A stretch of 64,000 bases of DNA, taken from positions 45,499 through 109,498 of the forward strand of contig NZ_WWCP01000018.1 in NCBI RefSeq assembly GCF_009857505.1. The letters are read 5' to 3'. The notes below the pieces were generated by a model. It worked only from the letters and a program-made list of their open reading frames with translations. It did no database searches and was not told the origin of the DNA. A program made the position numbers and the translations under genes. This document shows, piece after piece, positions 7,264 to 16,154 of this stretch (the first letter of the stretch is position 1; each line of letters opens with the position of its first letter). This stretch comes from Duganella lactea. Its GTDB lineage: Bacteria > Pseudomonadota > Gammaproteobacteria > Burkholderiales > Burkholderiaceae_D.

Positions 7264-8958
7264 ATGAGCAAGACTACCCAATTCGACGCCATCGTCATCG
7301 GCTCGGGCATCACCGGCGGCTGGGCCGCCAAGGAACTGACCGAGAAGGGCCTGAAAGTACTGTTGCTGGAACGCGGCGCGCTGGTCGAACACCAGAAAGG
7401 CTACATCCACGAATTCACGCCGCCGTGGCAGGCCCCCAACCAGGGCTTGCCGGACCGCGAACTTGATGCGCACGATTATGCGGTGCAAAGCAAGATCGAG
7501 CGCGGCGCCTACAGCTGGGCCAACCGCCAGTACTGGATCAACGACCGCGAAAATCCGTATGAGCAGGTCAAGCCGTTCCGCTGGCACCGCACCAATGTGC
7601 TGGGCGGCCGCTCGCTGACCTGGGGCCGCCAGTCCTACCGCTGGGGCAACGACGACTTCCTCGCCAATGCGCGCGATGGCCATGGCAACGACTGGCCGAT
7701 TCGCTACGCCGATCTGGAACCGTGGTACACCCACGTCGAAAAATTCATCGGCGTCAGTGGCCAGCCGGAGGGGCTGGAGCATTTTCCGGATGGCCATTAC
7801 CTGCCACCGATGGAGATGACCGCGCTGGAGCGTGCACTCAAGGAGCGCATCGAAGCCAAATGGCGTGAGCGCCGCGTCACCATCGGTCGCGTGGCCAACC
7901 TGACGGTGCCGCACAACGGCCGTGGCCCGTGCCAGAACCGGAACATCTGCAATCGCGGCTGCTCGTTCGGCGCTTATTTCAGTTCGCTCAGCTCGACGCT
8001 GCCGGCGGCGCAACAGACCGGCCGCCTGACCATCCGCACCGACAGTGTGGTGGAAGCGATCGACATCGATCCGCGCACCAAAAAAGCCAGCGGCGTGCGT
8101 GTGATCGACGCCAAGAGTGGCGAGCGTTTGACCTTCAAGGCGCGCATCGTGTTCCTGTGCGCCTCCACCTACGGCACGCTGCAGGTGCTGCTGCAATCGC
8201 GCAGTGCGCTGCACCCGAACGGCATCGGCAACCATAGCGATCAACTGGGCCGCCACCTGATCGACCACCACGGCGTGGCCGCCTTTGGCGAAATCAAGGG
8301 TTTCGAGGACCGCAACTACAAGGGCCGGCGCCCGACTGGCATCCTGATCCCGCGCTTCCGCAACGTCGGTGGCCAGGATGCGGACGCCGATTTCACGCGC
8401 GGCTACGGCTTCCAGGGTGGCGCCATGCGCGACGACTGGACCAACACCGCCGCCATGACCGACGACTTTGGCGCCGACATGAAGCGCAATATCGCCCGGC
8501 CCGGCAAGTGGATCGCCTTCCTTGGCGCGTTCGGCGAGCAGCTGCCGCAGGCGCATAACCGCGTCACGCTCAACGACAAGAAGCTTGGCAACTTCGGCTT
8601 GCCGCAGCTGAGCTTTGACGTCGCCTACGGCGAGAACGAGCGCAAAATGGCGGTTGACGCCGGCAAACAGGCCGAGCAGATGCTGAAGGCGGCCGGCGCC
8701 GAACGGGTGCAACTGATCCCGGTGCGCACGCTGCCCGGCGTCTCGATCCACGAGATGGGCGGCGCGCGCATGGGCCACAATCCGGCCGAGTCGGTGCTGA
8801 ATGGGCACAACCAGGTGCACGGCGTCAGCAACCTGTTCGTCACCGATGGTTCGGCCATGGCCTCGGCCGGCACGGTCAATCCGTCGCTGACCTATATGGC
8901 GCTGACGGTGCGCGCGGTAGATTATGCGGTGGCCCAGTTCAAGGCTGGAAAGCTATAA
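7264..8958 (+). CDS. GMC-family FAD sugar dehydrogenase, large subunit
   Basis: A 564-residue GMC oxidoreductase. The FAD dinucleotide motif is IGSGITGGWAAKEL near residues 11-25 with the terminating acidic residue in LLLERG. A GRSLTWGRQSYRW block is near 115-128. The catalytic His496 lies in SIHEMGGARMG and its partner Asn539 in GTVNPSLTY. This layout matches pyranose/gluconate dehydrogenase and pyranoside 3-dehydrogenase types, and the FAD carminate 3-dehydrogenase of C-glycoside degraders is also a GMC enzyme. I infer oxidation of a glycoside, probably at sugar C3, in the periplasm after co-export with the Tat subunit at 6608. An electron acceptor subunit is not encoded in the window. Confidence 0.88.
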   Translation: MSKTTQFDAIVIGSGITGGWAAKELTEKGLKVLLLERGALVEHQKGYIHEFTPPWQAPNQGLPDRELDAHDYAVQSKIERGAYSWANRQYWINDRENPYEQVKPFRWHRTNVLGGRSLTWGRQSYRWGNDDFLANARDGHGNDWPIRYADLEPWYTHVEKFIGVSGQPEGLEHFPDGHYLPPMEMTALERALKERIEAKWRERRVTIGRVANLTVPHNGRGPCQNRNICNRGCSFGAYFSSLSSTLPAAQQTGRLTIRTDSVVEAIDIDPRTKKASGVRVIDAKSGERLTFKARIVFLCASTYGTLQVLLQSRSALHPNGIGNHSDQLGRHLIDHHGVAAFGEIKGFEDRNYKGRRPTGILIPRFRNVGGQDADADFTRGYGFQGGAMRDDWTNTAAMTDDFGADMKRNIARPGKWIAFLGAFGEQLPQAHNRVTLNDKKLGNFGLPQLSFDVAYGENERKMAVDAGKQAEQMLKAAGAERVQLIPVRTLPGVSIHEMGGARMGHNPAESVLNGHNQVHGVSNLFVTDGSAMASAGTVNPSLTYMALTVRAVDYAVAQFKAGKL

Positions 8959-8982
8959 TCTTCCCTCACCCTTCAGCGAGCC

Positions 8983-9648
8983 ATGCCACCGTCACCTATG
9001 CCAACGATCAGCGCCCATGCCCGCGCGCCCAAACAGGGCCGCAGTCGTCAATCCTTTGAGCGCATCCTCGAAGGCACCATCGACCTGCTGCGCGAGCGTC
9101 CCTACGACCAGATCACGCTGGCCGAGATCTGCGAGCGCTGCGAGGTGTCGACCGGTTCACTGTACGGGCGCGTGGCCGGCAAGGATGAGCTGCTGCGCGC
9201 GGTGCAGGTGCGCTTCCTCGAACGCCTGGCCGGGCAGTTCAGCGCCGAGGCCGCGCGCATCGCCGCCGAAGCGCGCGGCCTGCGGCAGGTGGTGCCGGCG
9301 GTGGTGGCCAGCCTCGGCAATCTGCTGAAGGACAACGCCAGCGTGCTGCGCTCCTTCATGCTGCGCAGCGCCGCCGACCCGGCGATCGAGGCGGCCGGCA
9401 AACAGTCGGCGTTGGAGAATCACGCCAAGTTCATCGCCTTGCTGACGGCTTGCTCGACGGAGATTCGCCACACGCAGCCAGAACGTGCGATAGATACGTC
9501 GATGTTGCTGATTTATGCCACCCAGGCCCGCTTTCTCGGACTCGATAGCGTCGGCGGCCAGGGTGACGCCAGTGAATGGAACGCGTTGCTGCAAGATTTG
9601 AGCGACATGATGCTGGCATTCCTGTTGTTTACGCCTCCCAAGCGCTGA
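8983..9648 (+). CDS. TetR/AcrR-family transcriptional regulator
   Basis: A 221-residue repressor with a standard N-terminal TetR helix-turn-helix: ILEGTIDLLRERPYDQITLAEICER, then CEVSTGSLYGRVAGKDELL (about residues 27-70). The C-terminal ligand domain is not recognisable further. It begins 24 bases after the dehydrogenase gene, and a perfect TATAAT lies at 8954-8959 over that gene's stop, without a clear -35. A perfect palindrome TTCTAG-TT-CTAGAA follows at 9707 ahead of the next operon and is a natural target. An ATG at 8998 is possible but has no ribosome site. Confidence 0.88.
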   Translation: MPPSPMPTISAHARAPKQGRSRQSFERILEGTIDLLRERPYDQITLAEICERCEVSTGSLYGRVAGKDELLRAVQVRFLERLAGQFSAEAARIAAEARGLRQVVPAVVASLGNLLKDNASVLRSFMLRSAADPAIEAAGKQSALENHAKFIALLTACSTEIRHTQPERAIDTSMLLIYATQARFLGLDSVGGQGDASEWNALLQDLSDMMLAFLLFTPPKR

Positions 9649-9706
9649 CCAGGCGTGGTGCGCGGTTCCGCCGCGTGCCAGGTTGCGCAAGAAAAAATAA
9701 TCAACA

Positions 9707-9720
9707 TTCTAGTTCTAGAA
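9707..9720. promoter_or_regulatory. Palindromic operator TTCTAG-TT-CTAGAA
   Basis: Perfect six-base arms separated by TT lie 12 bp before the ATG at 9732, right after the TetR gene. Position and symmetry suit a repressor site that would overlap the ribosome-binding region (AAGGAA, 9721-9726). TetR binding is inferred. Confidence 0.6.
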
Positions 9721-9731
9721 AAGGAATAGGC

Positions 9732-10682
9732 ATGACTGCACCCGCAAATAAGCTGCGCTGGGCCTACATGGACCATTGGCGCATCGACACGCCGCAAGGA
9801 CAACTGTCGCAATACACCTCGGTCAAGCGCTTCGACGCGTTTCTCAAGCAGATCTCTGCGCTGGGTTATGAGGGCATCGAGACCTTCGATTTTCATCTGG
9901 GCCCGCTGCGCGAGCTGTTCGGCTCGCTGGAAAACGCCCGCGTCTTCATGCAGGAACGCGGCATCGACAAGGTGCTGAGCCTGTTCCATGCGGTGATGTA
10001 CGACGAGCGCCAGAGCGCGCCGCATGTGCGCTCCACGCATGACCACATCTTCAACTATGCGCAGCACATCATGCGTTCCAGCGCCGGCCTCGGTGTGGAA
10101 AACTTCATCGTCATGCCGGCCGGCCTGTACTACGACGTCGAACCGGTCACCGACGACAAGCTGCGCGCCTGCGCCGAATTGTGGAACCGCGTCGGCAAGA
10201 TGACGCTGGACTACGGCGTCAAGACCTGCGCCCACCACGAATTCTTCTGCGGCATCCGCAGCGCCGAGCAACTGCGCAAGTTCTACGAATGGACCGATCC
10301 GCGCTACGTCTTCTTCTACTGCGACACCGCGCAGCACGTGATTGCCGGCGTCGATCCGGTTGACCTGTACCTGAAGCTGCACGACCGCTGCGGCGGCTTC
10401 CACATGAAGGACACCAAGCACGTCGACCTGACCGGCGACTATCGCCGCAAGCCGGACGCCGAAGTGATGGCGCCGACCACGCCACGCTGGTTCCACGAAA
10501 TGGGCGTGCCCGGCGGCCTGGTTGATTTCCCGGCCATGATGCAGGCGATGAAGGCTTGCGGCTACGAGGGCTGGGTCGGCGTCGAGCATGACAAGGCCGA
10601 TGTCGGCGGCGGCAACTACCCGGAAAGCACGGCATTGTCGGCCTGGTATATCCAGCACGTTCTGAAGAAAATCTACGCGTAA
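9732..10682 (+). CDS. Xylose-isomerase-like TIM-barrel sugar isomerase/epimerase, copy 1
   Basis: A 316-residue cytoplasmic protein of the AP-endonuclease-2/xylose-isomerase-like TIM-barrel superfamily. The usual metal ligands can be placed: Glu170 (AHHEFF), Asp198 (CDTAQH), His224 (FHMKD) and Glu285 (GVEHDK). Members are sugar isomerases, 3-keto-glycoside epimerases, lyases and C-deglycosidases. It is the first gene after the palindrome at 9707. A paralogue with altered ligands follows nine bases downstream, and the two may act as a pair. Given the sugar 3-dehydrogenase nearby, a 3-keto-sugar substrate is likely but unproven. Confidence 0.82.
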   Translation: MTAPANKLRWAYMDHWRIDTPQGQLSQYTSVKRFDAFLKQISALGYEGIETFDFHLGPLRELFGSLENARVFMQERGIDKVLSLFHAVMYDERQSAPHVRSTHDHIFNYAQHIMRSSAGLGVENFIVMPAGLYYDVEPVTDDKLRACAELWNRVGKMTLDYGVKTCAHHEFFCGIRSAEQLRKFYEWTDPRYVFFYCDTAQHVIAGVDPVDLYLKLHDRCGGFHMKDTKHVDLTGDYRRKPDAEVMAPTTPRWFHEMGVPGGLVDFPAMMQAMKACGYEGWVGVEHDKADVGGGNYPESTALSAWYIQHVLKKIYA

Positions 10683-10691
10683 GGTGACAAC

Positions 10692-11645
10692 ATGATCAAA
10701 TGGGGATATGGAGTAAATCAATGGAAGGCCGGCTTTACCAGCTTCGCGCGCCTGGAGGAAATCGAACGGGCGCTGAAGGTGACGGCGGCCTGCGGCTTTG
10801 ATGCGGTGGAACTGAACGCCGGCAGCGGCCGCTGGGACCCGATCGGCCGGCCGGAAAACGTCGCCATCAACTACGGTTCGGCGACCCACTTCCGCCTCAA
10901 GCTGAAGGACCTGGGCATCCACCACGTGGCCAGCACCTTCTTCGACCCGACCGTGATGAGTTTCGAGGAGCTGCACTTTGGTCTGATGAGCACCCAGCCG
11001 GGCGACCACGCGCGCATCGTTGCGCAGGCGCGGATACACGCCGAGATGCTGGCGGAATTGGGCGGCAAGCTGCTGGTGGTGCGGCCGTTCCCGTCGTTCT
11101 GGAAAGAGGGCGCCCTGAATGGCGAACGTCTGCATGCGGCGGCCGATTGCTGGAACCAGGTGGGCGCCATGGCGGCCTCGCTGGGGCTGAAGGTGGCGCT
11201 GCACGTGGACGCGCTGTCGGCGCTGCGCAGCGAGGACGAACTGGAACAGCTGCTGCAACGGTGCGACCGCGACCACGTCGGCCTGGCGCTGGACACGGCC
11301 GAGCTGACCATCGCCGGCCACGACGTGGTGGCGCTGTACCGCCGCTTCCATGCGCGCGTGCTGCACTTCCACTTCAAGGATGCGCTGGCGGTGGACACAC
11401 TGGGCGAATACCAGTTGCAAAACGCCGAGCGGGCGATGATCGCCGCCGGTGGCGAGCGCGAAATCCAGCGCTGGTTCGGCGAGATGGGCACCGGTCTGGT
11501 GGACTTTCCGGCGCTGCTGGCGGCCATCAAGGAGCATCGCTACGCCGGCTGGATCATCGTCGAAAGCGATAAGGGTCCGGAGCCGATCGCCACCGGCATG
11601 ATGCTTAACAGCTGGTACAAGCAGAACGTCCTGGACCACGTATGA
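10692..11645 (+). CDS. Xylose-isomerase-like TIM-barrel protein, copy 2 with altered metal site
   Basis: A 317-residue paralogue of the preceding gene; both end in a similar GWxxVExDK ... WYxQxVL pattern. Aligned by eye, the HHE of copy 1 is HVD here (Asp173 for Glu), and DTAQH becomes DTAEL (Asp201 kept, His lost). His225 and/or His227 and Glu291 are kept. The site is therefore partly changed, suggesting a different metal mode or a non-catalytic partner in a hetero-oligomer. The stop overlaps the following transporter start by four bases, so the two are translationally coupled. Confidence 0.8.
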   Translation: MIKWGYGVNQWKAGFTSFARLEEIERALKVTAACGFDAVELNAGSGRWDPIGRPENVAINYGSATHFRLKLKDLGIHHVASTFFDPTVMSFEELHFGLMSTQPGDHARIVAQARIHAEMLAELGGKLLVVRPFPSFWKEGALNGERLHAAADCWNQVGAMAASLGLKVALHVDALSALRSEDELEQLLQRCDRDHVGLALDTAELTIAGHDVVALYRRFHARVLHFHFKDALAVDTLGEYQLQNAERAMIAAGGEREIQRWFGEMGTGLVDFPALLAAIKEHRYAGWIIVESDKGPEPIATGMMLNSWYKQNVLDHV

Positions 11646-12856
11646 ACCCGCTATCGACACCGCAGGGCGCGGGTGCGCCGTCCGCCGCCGCGCCACGCCA
11701 GGCCGGCCGCGCGCAAGGCCTGGCGCTGATGGGCATCCTGGCCATGCCGACGCTGGCGCTGGCGGCGCTGGTGCCCAGCTTGCCGCAGCTGTTCCAGCAA
11801 TTCTCGTCGGTGCCCAACTTCCAGTTGCTGGTGCCGATGATCATCACCGTGCCGTCGCTGTGCGTGGCGCTGTTCTCCGGCTTCATGGGCGCGATCGCCG
11901 ACCGCTGGGGGCGGCGCACGCTGCTGCTGGTGTCGCTGTTCGCGTTCGCGCTGCTCGGCCTGGCGCCGATGATGTTCGACAGCCTGCTGTTGATCGTCGC
12001 CAGTCGCGTGATCGTCGGGCTGGCGGAAGCGGCCATCCTCACCGTCGGCAACGCGCTGATGGGCGACTACTTCGAGGGCGAGGACCGGCAGAGGTGGCTC
12101 GGCTACCAGAACATGTTCGCGCCGCTGATCGGCTCGGCCATCCTGCTGTCGGGCGGCTTCCTGGCGGGCATGCACTGGCGTTATCCGTTCCTGTTGTACC
12201 TGAGCGGCTTCGCGGTGCTGGCGCTGGCGTGGGCGGTGTGCTGGGAGCCGGTCAAGGCGGCTGCGGCGTCGGACCAGCCGCCGCGGCCCGCCGCCGCGCC
12301 GTTCCCGTGGCGCTTGTCGCTGCTGGTGTGCGGCGTGACCGTGTTGTTCTCGCTGGTGTTCTTCGTCCAGGCGGTGCAGCACGGCCGCATCTTCGGCGAC
12401 ATGGGGGTGGCGTCGCCGGAGCGCATCAGCGTACTGGCCACCATCGCCAGCCTGGGCACGGTGGTCGGTGGCTATCTGTTCAAGCGCTACGCCAACGTCA
12501 CGGTCACTCGCTGGATGGCGATCCTGCTCGGCTTCTACGGCGTCAGCTACATCGGCGTGGCGTGGGCGCCGAATCTGAGCGTCGGTCTGCCGCTCGACGC
12601 GCTGGGCCAGATCGGCGGTGGCCTGATGCTGCCGGTGCTGGTGACCTGGGCTTTGCAGCACTACGGCTTTGAGCATCGCGGCCGCGGCATGGGCCTGTGG
12701 GGCGGCGCCTTCTTCCTTGGCCAGTTCCTCAGCCCGCCGATGGTGACGCTGATCGGCGGCTTCGGCTTCAGTTTCCTCGGCAGCGTGGCGGTCATCGGCG
12801 TGGTTTGCCTGATCGCGTCCGCCATCCTGACCCTCACTCACAAGAAAGAGCAATGA
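11642..12856 (+). CDS. MFS transporter, 12-helix
   Basis: A 404-residue major-facilitator permease with about twelve hydrophobic segments. The loop 2-3 signature is GAIADRWGRRTLLL (about residues 80-93), and RGRGMGLWG lies near 342-350. It is a clear paralogue of the MFS protein at 30058, sharing IADRxGRR, VIVGLAEAAILTV and HRGRGMG positions. Both are embedded with TIM-barrel sugar enzymes, so import of a sugar or oxidised glycoside is inferred. It overlaps both neighbours by four bases (ATGA junctions), giving a tightly coupled four-gene unit from 10692 to 13623. Confidence 0.88.
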   Translation: MNPLSTPQGAGAPSAAAPRQAGRAQGLALMGILAMPTLALAALVPSLPQLFQQFSSVPNFQLLVPMIITVPSLCVALFSGFMGAIADRWGRRTLLLVSLFAFALLGLAPMMFDSLLLIVASRVIVGLAEAAILTVGNALMGDYFEGEDRQRWLGYQNMFAPLIGSAILLSGGFLAGMHWRYPFLLYLSGFAVLALAWAVCWEPVKAAAASDQPPRPAAAPFPWRLSLLVCGVTVLFSLVFFVQAVQHGRIFGDMGVASPERISVLATIASLGTVVGGYLFKRYANVTVTRWMAILLGFYGVSYIGVAWAPNLSVGLPLDALGQIGGGLMLPVLVTWALQHYGFEHRGRGMGLWGGAFFLGQFLSPPMVTLIGGFGFSFLGSVAVIGVVCLIASAILTLTHKKEQ

Positions 12857-13623
12857 TCATGCAATTAGCAGCTTGTATCGAATGGATGTTCCCCGAGGCC
12901 GGCGACGCGCTGGCCGACCGCATCCGCGCCGCCCATGCGGCCGGTGTGCCGGCCGTCGAGTTTCACCTGTGGCGCGAGAAGCCGCTGGACGCGATTGCGG
13001 CGGCGCTGAATGAAACCGGCGTGCGCCTGCTCAGTTTTTGCGTCGAGCCGCGCCGCAGCCTGGTCGATCCGGCCGATCACGAGGCGGTGCTGGCCGCCGT
13101 GGCCGACGCCATCCCGGTGGCGCGGCGCTTCAATAGCGCGATGATTCTGGCCTCCGGCTTTACCCGGCCGGGCGTGGCCGAGGGCGAGCAGTTCGACGCC
13201 GCCGTCAGCGTGCTGCAACGCGCCGCCGAGCTGGCGCGGCAGGCCGGCGTGATGCTGTGGCTGGAACCGGTGTACATGGTGATCAATGGCCAGCGCATGT
13301 TCGTCGACACGGTCGGCCGCGGTCTTGATATCGTCGCGGCGGTGGACAGTCCGGCGCTGCGCCTGCTGGCCGACGCCTACCACTCGGCGCAGACGCAGGA
13401 AGACTTTGCCGCAGCAATTTCCGGCCGGCTGGCGCTGATCGGTCACGTGCAGGTCGCCGATACCAACGGTCGCCACGAACCGGGGACCGGCGACATCCCG
13501 TGGCGGCGCATCATGACGGTGCTGCGCGAGCAGGGTTATTCCGGCCAGATCGGCCTGGAATACTTCCCGACCGTTGGGGATGGCGCATCGCTGACCCAGA
13601 GCCGTCATGCGCTTGGTCTTTGA
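12853..13623 (+). CDS. Hydroxypyruvate-isomerase-family TIM-barrel protein, cytoplasmic
   Basis: A 256-residue protein with the hydroxypyruvate isomerase (Hyi-like) pattern. LEPVY near residue 138 carries the first Glu ligand, ADAYHSAQ the Asp/His, then IGHVQVADTNGRHEPGTG and a final GLEYFP. In this family aldose-ketose type isomerisation of small hydroxy-carbonyl compounds is typical, but many relatives act on other sugars. It overlaps the transporter stop by four bases and itself overlaps the next gene by 17 bases. The substrate is unknown. Confidence 0.82.
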   Translation: MIMQLAACIEWMFPEAGDALADRIRAAHAAGVPAVEFHLWREKPLDAIAAALNETGVRLLSFCVEPRRSLVDPADHEAVLAAVADAIPVARRFNSAMILASGFTRPGVAEGEQFDAAVSVLQRAAELARQAGVMLWLEPVYMVINGQRMFVDTVGRGLDIVAAVDSPALRLLADAYHSAQTQEDFAAAISGRLALIGHVQVADTNGRHEPGTGDIPWRRIMTVLREQGYSGQIGLEYFPTVGDGASLTQSRHALGL

Positions 13624-14509
13624 TCGTCGGCAGTTTTTATCGGCACTCGCCGCTGGCACGGCGCTGGCAGCGAGTCCGCGTGTGCTGGCGCGCGGACGCC
13701 TGCGCCAGGGATTGACGCCGCACCTGTTCGATGCCGATATCGAAGCGACCTGCCGCATGGCGAAGCGGCTGGGGATCGACGGGCTCGACTTCGTCAGCCA
13801 TCCTGCCGACTGGCCCACGCTGAAGCGTCATGGTCTGACTATGACCGTCTTGCGTGTCGATTATGGCGGCGGCATTTCCACGCTGGCCAGGGCGCCGGCG
13901 GGGCCGCCCGGCTGGAACGCCATCGGCACGCCCGATCAGCACGGCCAGTTCGAAGCGGCGTTGCGCGAGCGGATTGATGCGGCCGCCCGCGAAGGCATCC
14001 CCAATATCATCGTGACCTGCGGTGCGCGCGGCAGCTTGTCCTACGAGGAAGGCAAGCGCAATGCGATCGGCTTTTTGCAGCGCGTCCGTGCCCAGGCCGA
14101 AGCGCGCGGCGTGACCCTGGTGATGGAGAATATCAACTCCGGCCACGCCGGCGGACCACCGGCGCCGCCAGGCAGCATGTTCGACCATTTGCCCTGGGGG
14201 CTGGACGTGGTCACGCAAGTGAACTCGTCACGCGTGAAGTTGCTGCTTGACCTTTATCACGCCCAGCTTATGGACGGGAATATCACCAACTTCCTGCGCA
14301 ACAATATCCAGTGGATAGGGCACATTCATACGGGCGGTGTGCCTGGCCGGCATGAAATCGACGAAACCCAGGAACTGAACTACCGCCACATCGCCCGCAC
14401 AATCGTCGAGCTGGGCTATAGCGGCTTTATCAGCCATGAATGGACGCCCTCGGCCGGGCAGGACAAGCTGATCGCGCTGCGCAACAGCATCGCTATCCTC
14501 GACGTTTGA
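13607..14509 (+). CDS. Tat-exported hydroxypyruvate-isomerase-like TIM-barrel protein
   Basis: A 300-residue relative of the previous gene: MENINSGHAG, LDLYHAQLMDG, IGHIHTGGVPGRHEID and SHEWTP carry the four expected ligands. Unlike its neighbour it begins with a twin-arginine signal (DRRQFLSALAAGTALAAS, about residues 6-23), predicting export of the folded, metallated enzyme to the periplasm. The start lies inside the preceding reading frame (17-base overlap) with no clear ribosome site, implying re-initiation. A periplasmic isomerase-type barrel fits processing of sugars oxidised there by the GMC dehydrogenase. It is the last gene of the plus-strand block. Confidence 0.8.
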   Translation: MRLVFDRRQFLSALAAGTALAASPRVLARGRLRQGLTPHLFDADIEATCRMAKRLGIDGLDFVSHPADWPTLKRHGLTMTVLRVDYGGGISTLARAPAGPPGWNAIGTPDQHGQFEAALRERIDAAAREGIPNIIVTCGARGSLSYEEGKRNAIGFLQRVRAQAEARGVTLVMENINSGHAGGPPAPPGSMFDHLPWGLDVVTQVNSSRVKLLLDLYHAQLMDGNITNFLRNNIQWIGHIHTGGVPGRHEIDETQELNYRHIARTIVELGYSGFISHEWTPSAGQDKLIALRNSIAILDV

Positions 14510-14546
14510 CAAGCATGGCCTGGCGCTGGGACTGAATCGGCGCCGC

Positions 14547-16154
14547 TTACCCGCGCGCCTGATAATGGAAGTTGCGGAAACGGACGCTGCCGCTGCCCGT
14601 CGCGAACAGGGCGGGCCGCAGGCTGAGCAGCTCGCCGCCGGTGTTGGTGTTGTAGCCGGAGGTCTCGGCGCGCAGACCGTGACGCTTCCATTGGCGGCCG
14701 TCCTCGCTGTAGTACATGGTCACGATGTGGCGGTCATTGACGATTTTCAGGTGCAGCCGGCGTACCGCCGGCGCCGGCTCCTTCCAGTACGGCGAGGCCT
14801 GGCCGAAACGGTAGCTGCTCATGCGCGTGCCATTGTGGCCCATGCCGACATACAGTGCCCGGCTGTAGAACAGCAGCAGGCCACCCTGTACATCGCCGAT
14901 CAGTTCCAGTTCGACGCTGAACTCATAAGCGTGGTCGCCCACCAGGCAGGTGAGCGGCGAACAGTCCGACGGCGTGCTCCCTTTGCCTTGCAGTACCAGC
15001 GCCGCCGGTTCGTAACGCACGCGCCGCAGTTCGTTCAGGCCCGGATCGTAGAGGTTCCATTTAAGGCCCAGCAGGTTCTGGCTGAAATCGTCCGACAGCG
15101 CGATGCCGTGCGCCTGCGCCTGGCCGCCGCGCGGCTTGGGCAACGGTTGCGACAGGTCGCCGCCGCGCGCCTTGAACCAGCCGTCGCTGGTCCACTCGAC
15201 CGGTTCGAGCAAGGTCTGGCGACCGAGCGTCCAGTAGCCGTTTTCGTAGCCGTGGTAGACCATCCACCAGTCGCCGGCCGGGCCTTCGACCAAGGTGGCA
15301 TGGCCGCGCGACCACCATTTTTCGCTGGCGTCGCGGGTGCGCACGATGGGATTGTGCGGGCAGTTTTCCCACGGGCCGTTGACCGAGCGCGAACGGGCGG
15401 CGATCACCATGTGGCCGGTCGGCGGGCCGGCGGTGCCGCCCACCGCGCTGACCATGTAGAACCAGTCGCCGCGCCGGATCAGTTTGGGGCCCTCCAGCGC
15501 GTAGGCCTCGGTGACCCAGTCGTCCGGGTAGCGCCAGCCGTCGTAGACGTGCTCGATGGGACCGCTGGTGGACAGGCCATCGTCGCTCAGTTGCACGCGG
15601 CTGACGCCGCTGAGAAACAGGTAACGCTTGCCATCCTCGCCGACAATGTGACCGGGATCGATGTGGCCGGCGATGTTGAGCGATACCGGTTCGCTCCACG
15701 GTCCCTCGATGCGCTCGGCGTGAATGACGTAGATGCCCGGCTGCTGGCCCAGCCCCTGCGAAATGGCGGTCGGGATGATCGGAATGTAGAGGTAATAGCG
15801 GCCCTGGTGCTTGACCAGATCGACGGCGAATACGCTGCCCGGCGGATGGGCCAGCGCCGGCCCCAGCGGCTGCCAGTTGACCAGATCGCGCGAATGCCAG
15901 ACCACCAGCGCCGGCGTGGCTTCGAACGAGGTGAACGTCATGTAGTAATCGGCGCCGTCTTTCAGGATGCTGGGGTCGGGATGGTCGCCGGCGAAGATCG
16001 GGTTCAGGTAGCGGCCGTCGCCGAGGTCGGCGACGCGCTGGCCGTCATGGCCCCGGCGATACGGCGGCGCGGCCCTGGCGACGGCGGCGGCCGGCACACC
16101 AAGGGCGGCACCGCCCAGCAGGGTTTGTTTCAACATCTGACGACGGCTGTTCAT
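14547..16154 (-). CDS. GH43-type glycosidase, Tat-exported
   Basis: A 535-residue family-43 glycoside hydrolase. The Tat motif RRQMLKQTLLGG is at residues 4-15. The five-bladed propeller opens with IFAGDHPDPSILKDG (catalytic base Asp in HPDPS). The C-terminal part (about 345-535) looks like a concanavalin-type sandwich common in beta-xylosidase and arabinofuranosidase members. Release of xylose or arabinose side groups in the periplasm is the likely role. It converges with the gene ending at 14509 and diverges from the LysR gene at 16366 across a 211-bp gap. Confidence 0.88.
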   Translation of the reverse strand: MNSRRQMLKQTLLGGAALGVPAAAVARAAPPYRRGHDGQRVADLGDGRYLNPIFAGDHPDPSILKDGADYYMTFTSFEATPALVVWHSRDLVNWQPLGPALAHPPGSVFAVDLVKHQGRYYLYIPIIPTAISQGLGQQPGIYVIHAERIEGPWSEPVSLNIAGHIDPGHIVGEDGKRYLFLSGVSRVQLSDDGLSTSGPIEHVYDGWRYPDDWVTEAYALEGPKLIRRGDWFYMVSAVGGTAGPPTGHMVIAARSRSVNGPWENCPHNPIVRTRDASEKWWSRGHATLVEGPAGDWWMVYHGYENGYWTLGRQTLLEPVEWTSDGWFKARGGDLSQPLPKPRGGQAQAHGIALSDDFSQNLLGLKWNLYDPGLNELRRVRYEPAALVLQGKGSTPSDCSPLTCLVGDHAYEFSVELELIGDVQGGLLLFYSRALYVGMGHNGTRMSSYRFGQASPYWKEPAPAVRRLHLKIVNDRHIVTMYYSEDGRQWKRHGLRAETSGYNTNTGGELLSLRPALFATGSGSVRFRNFHYQARG

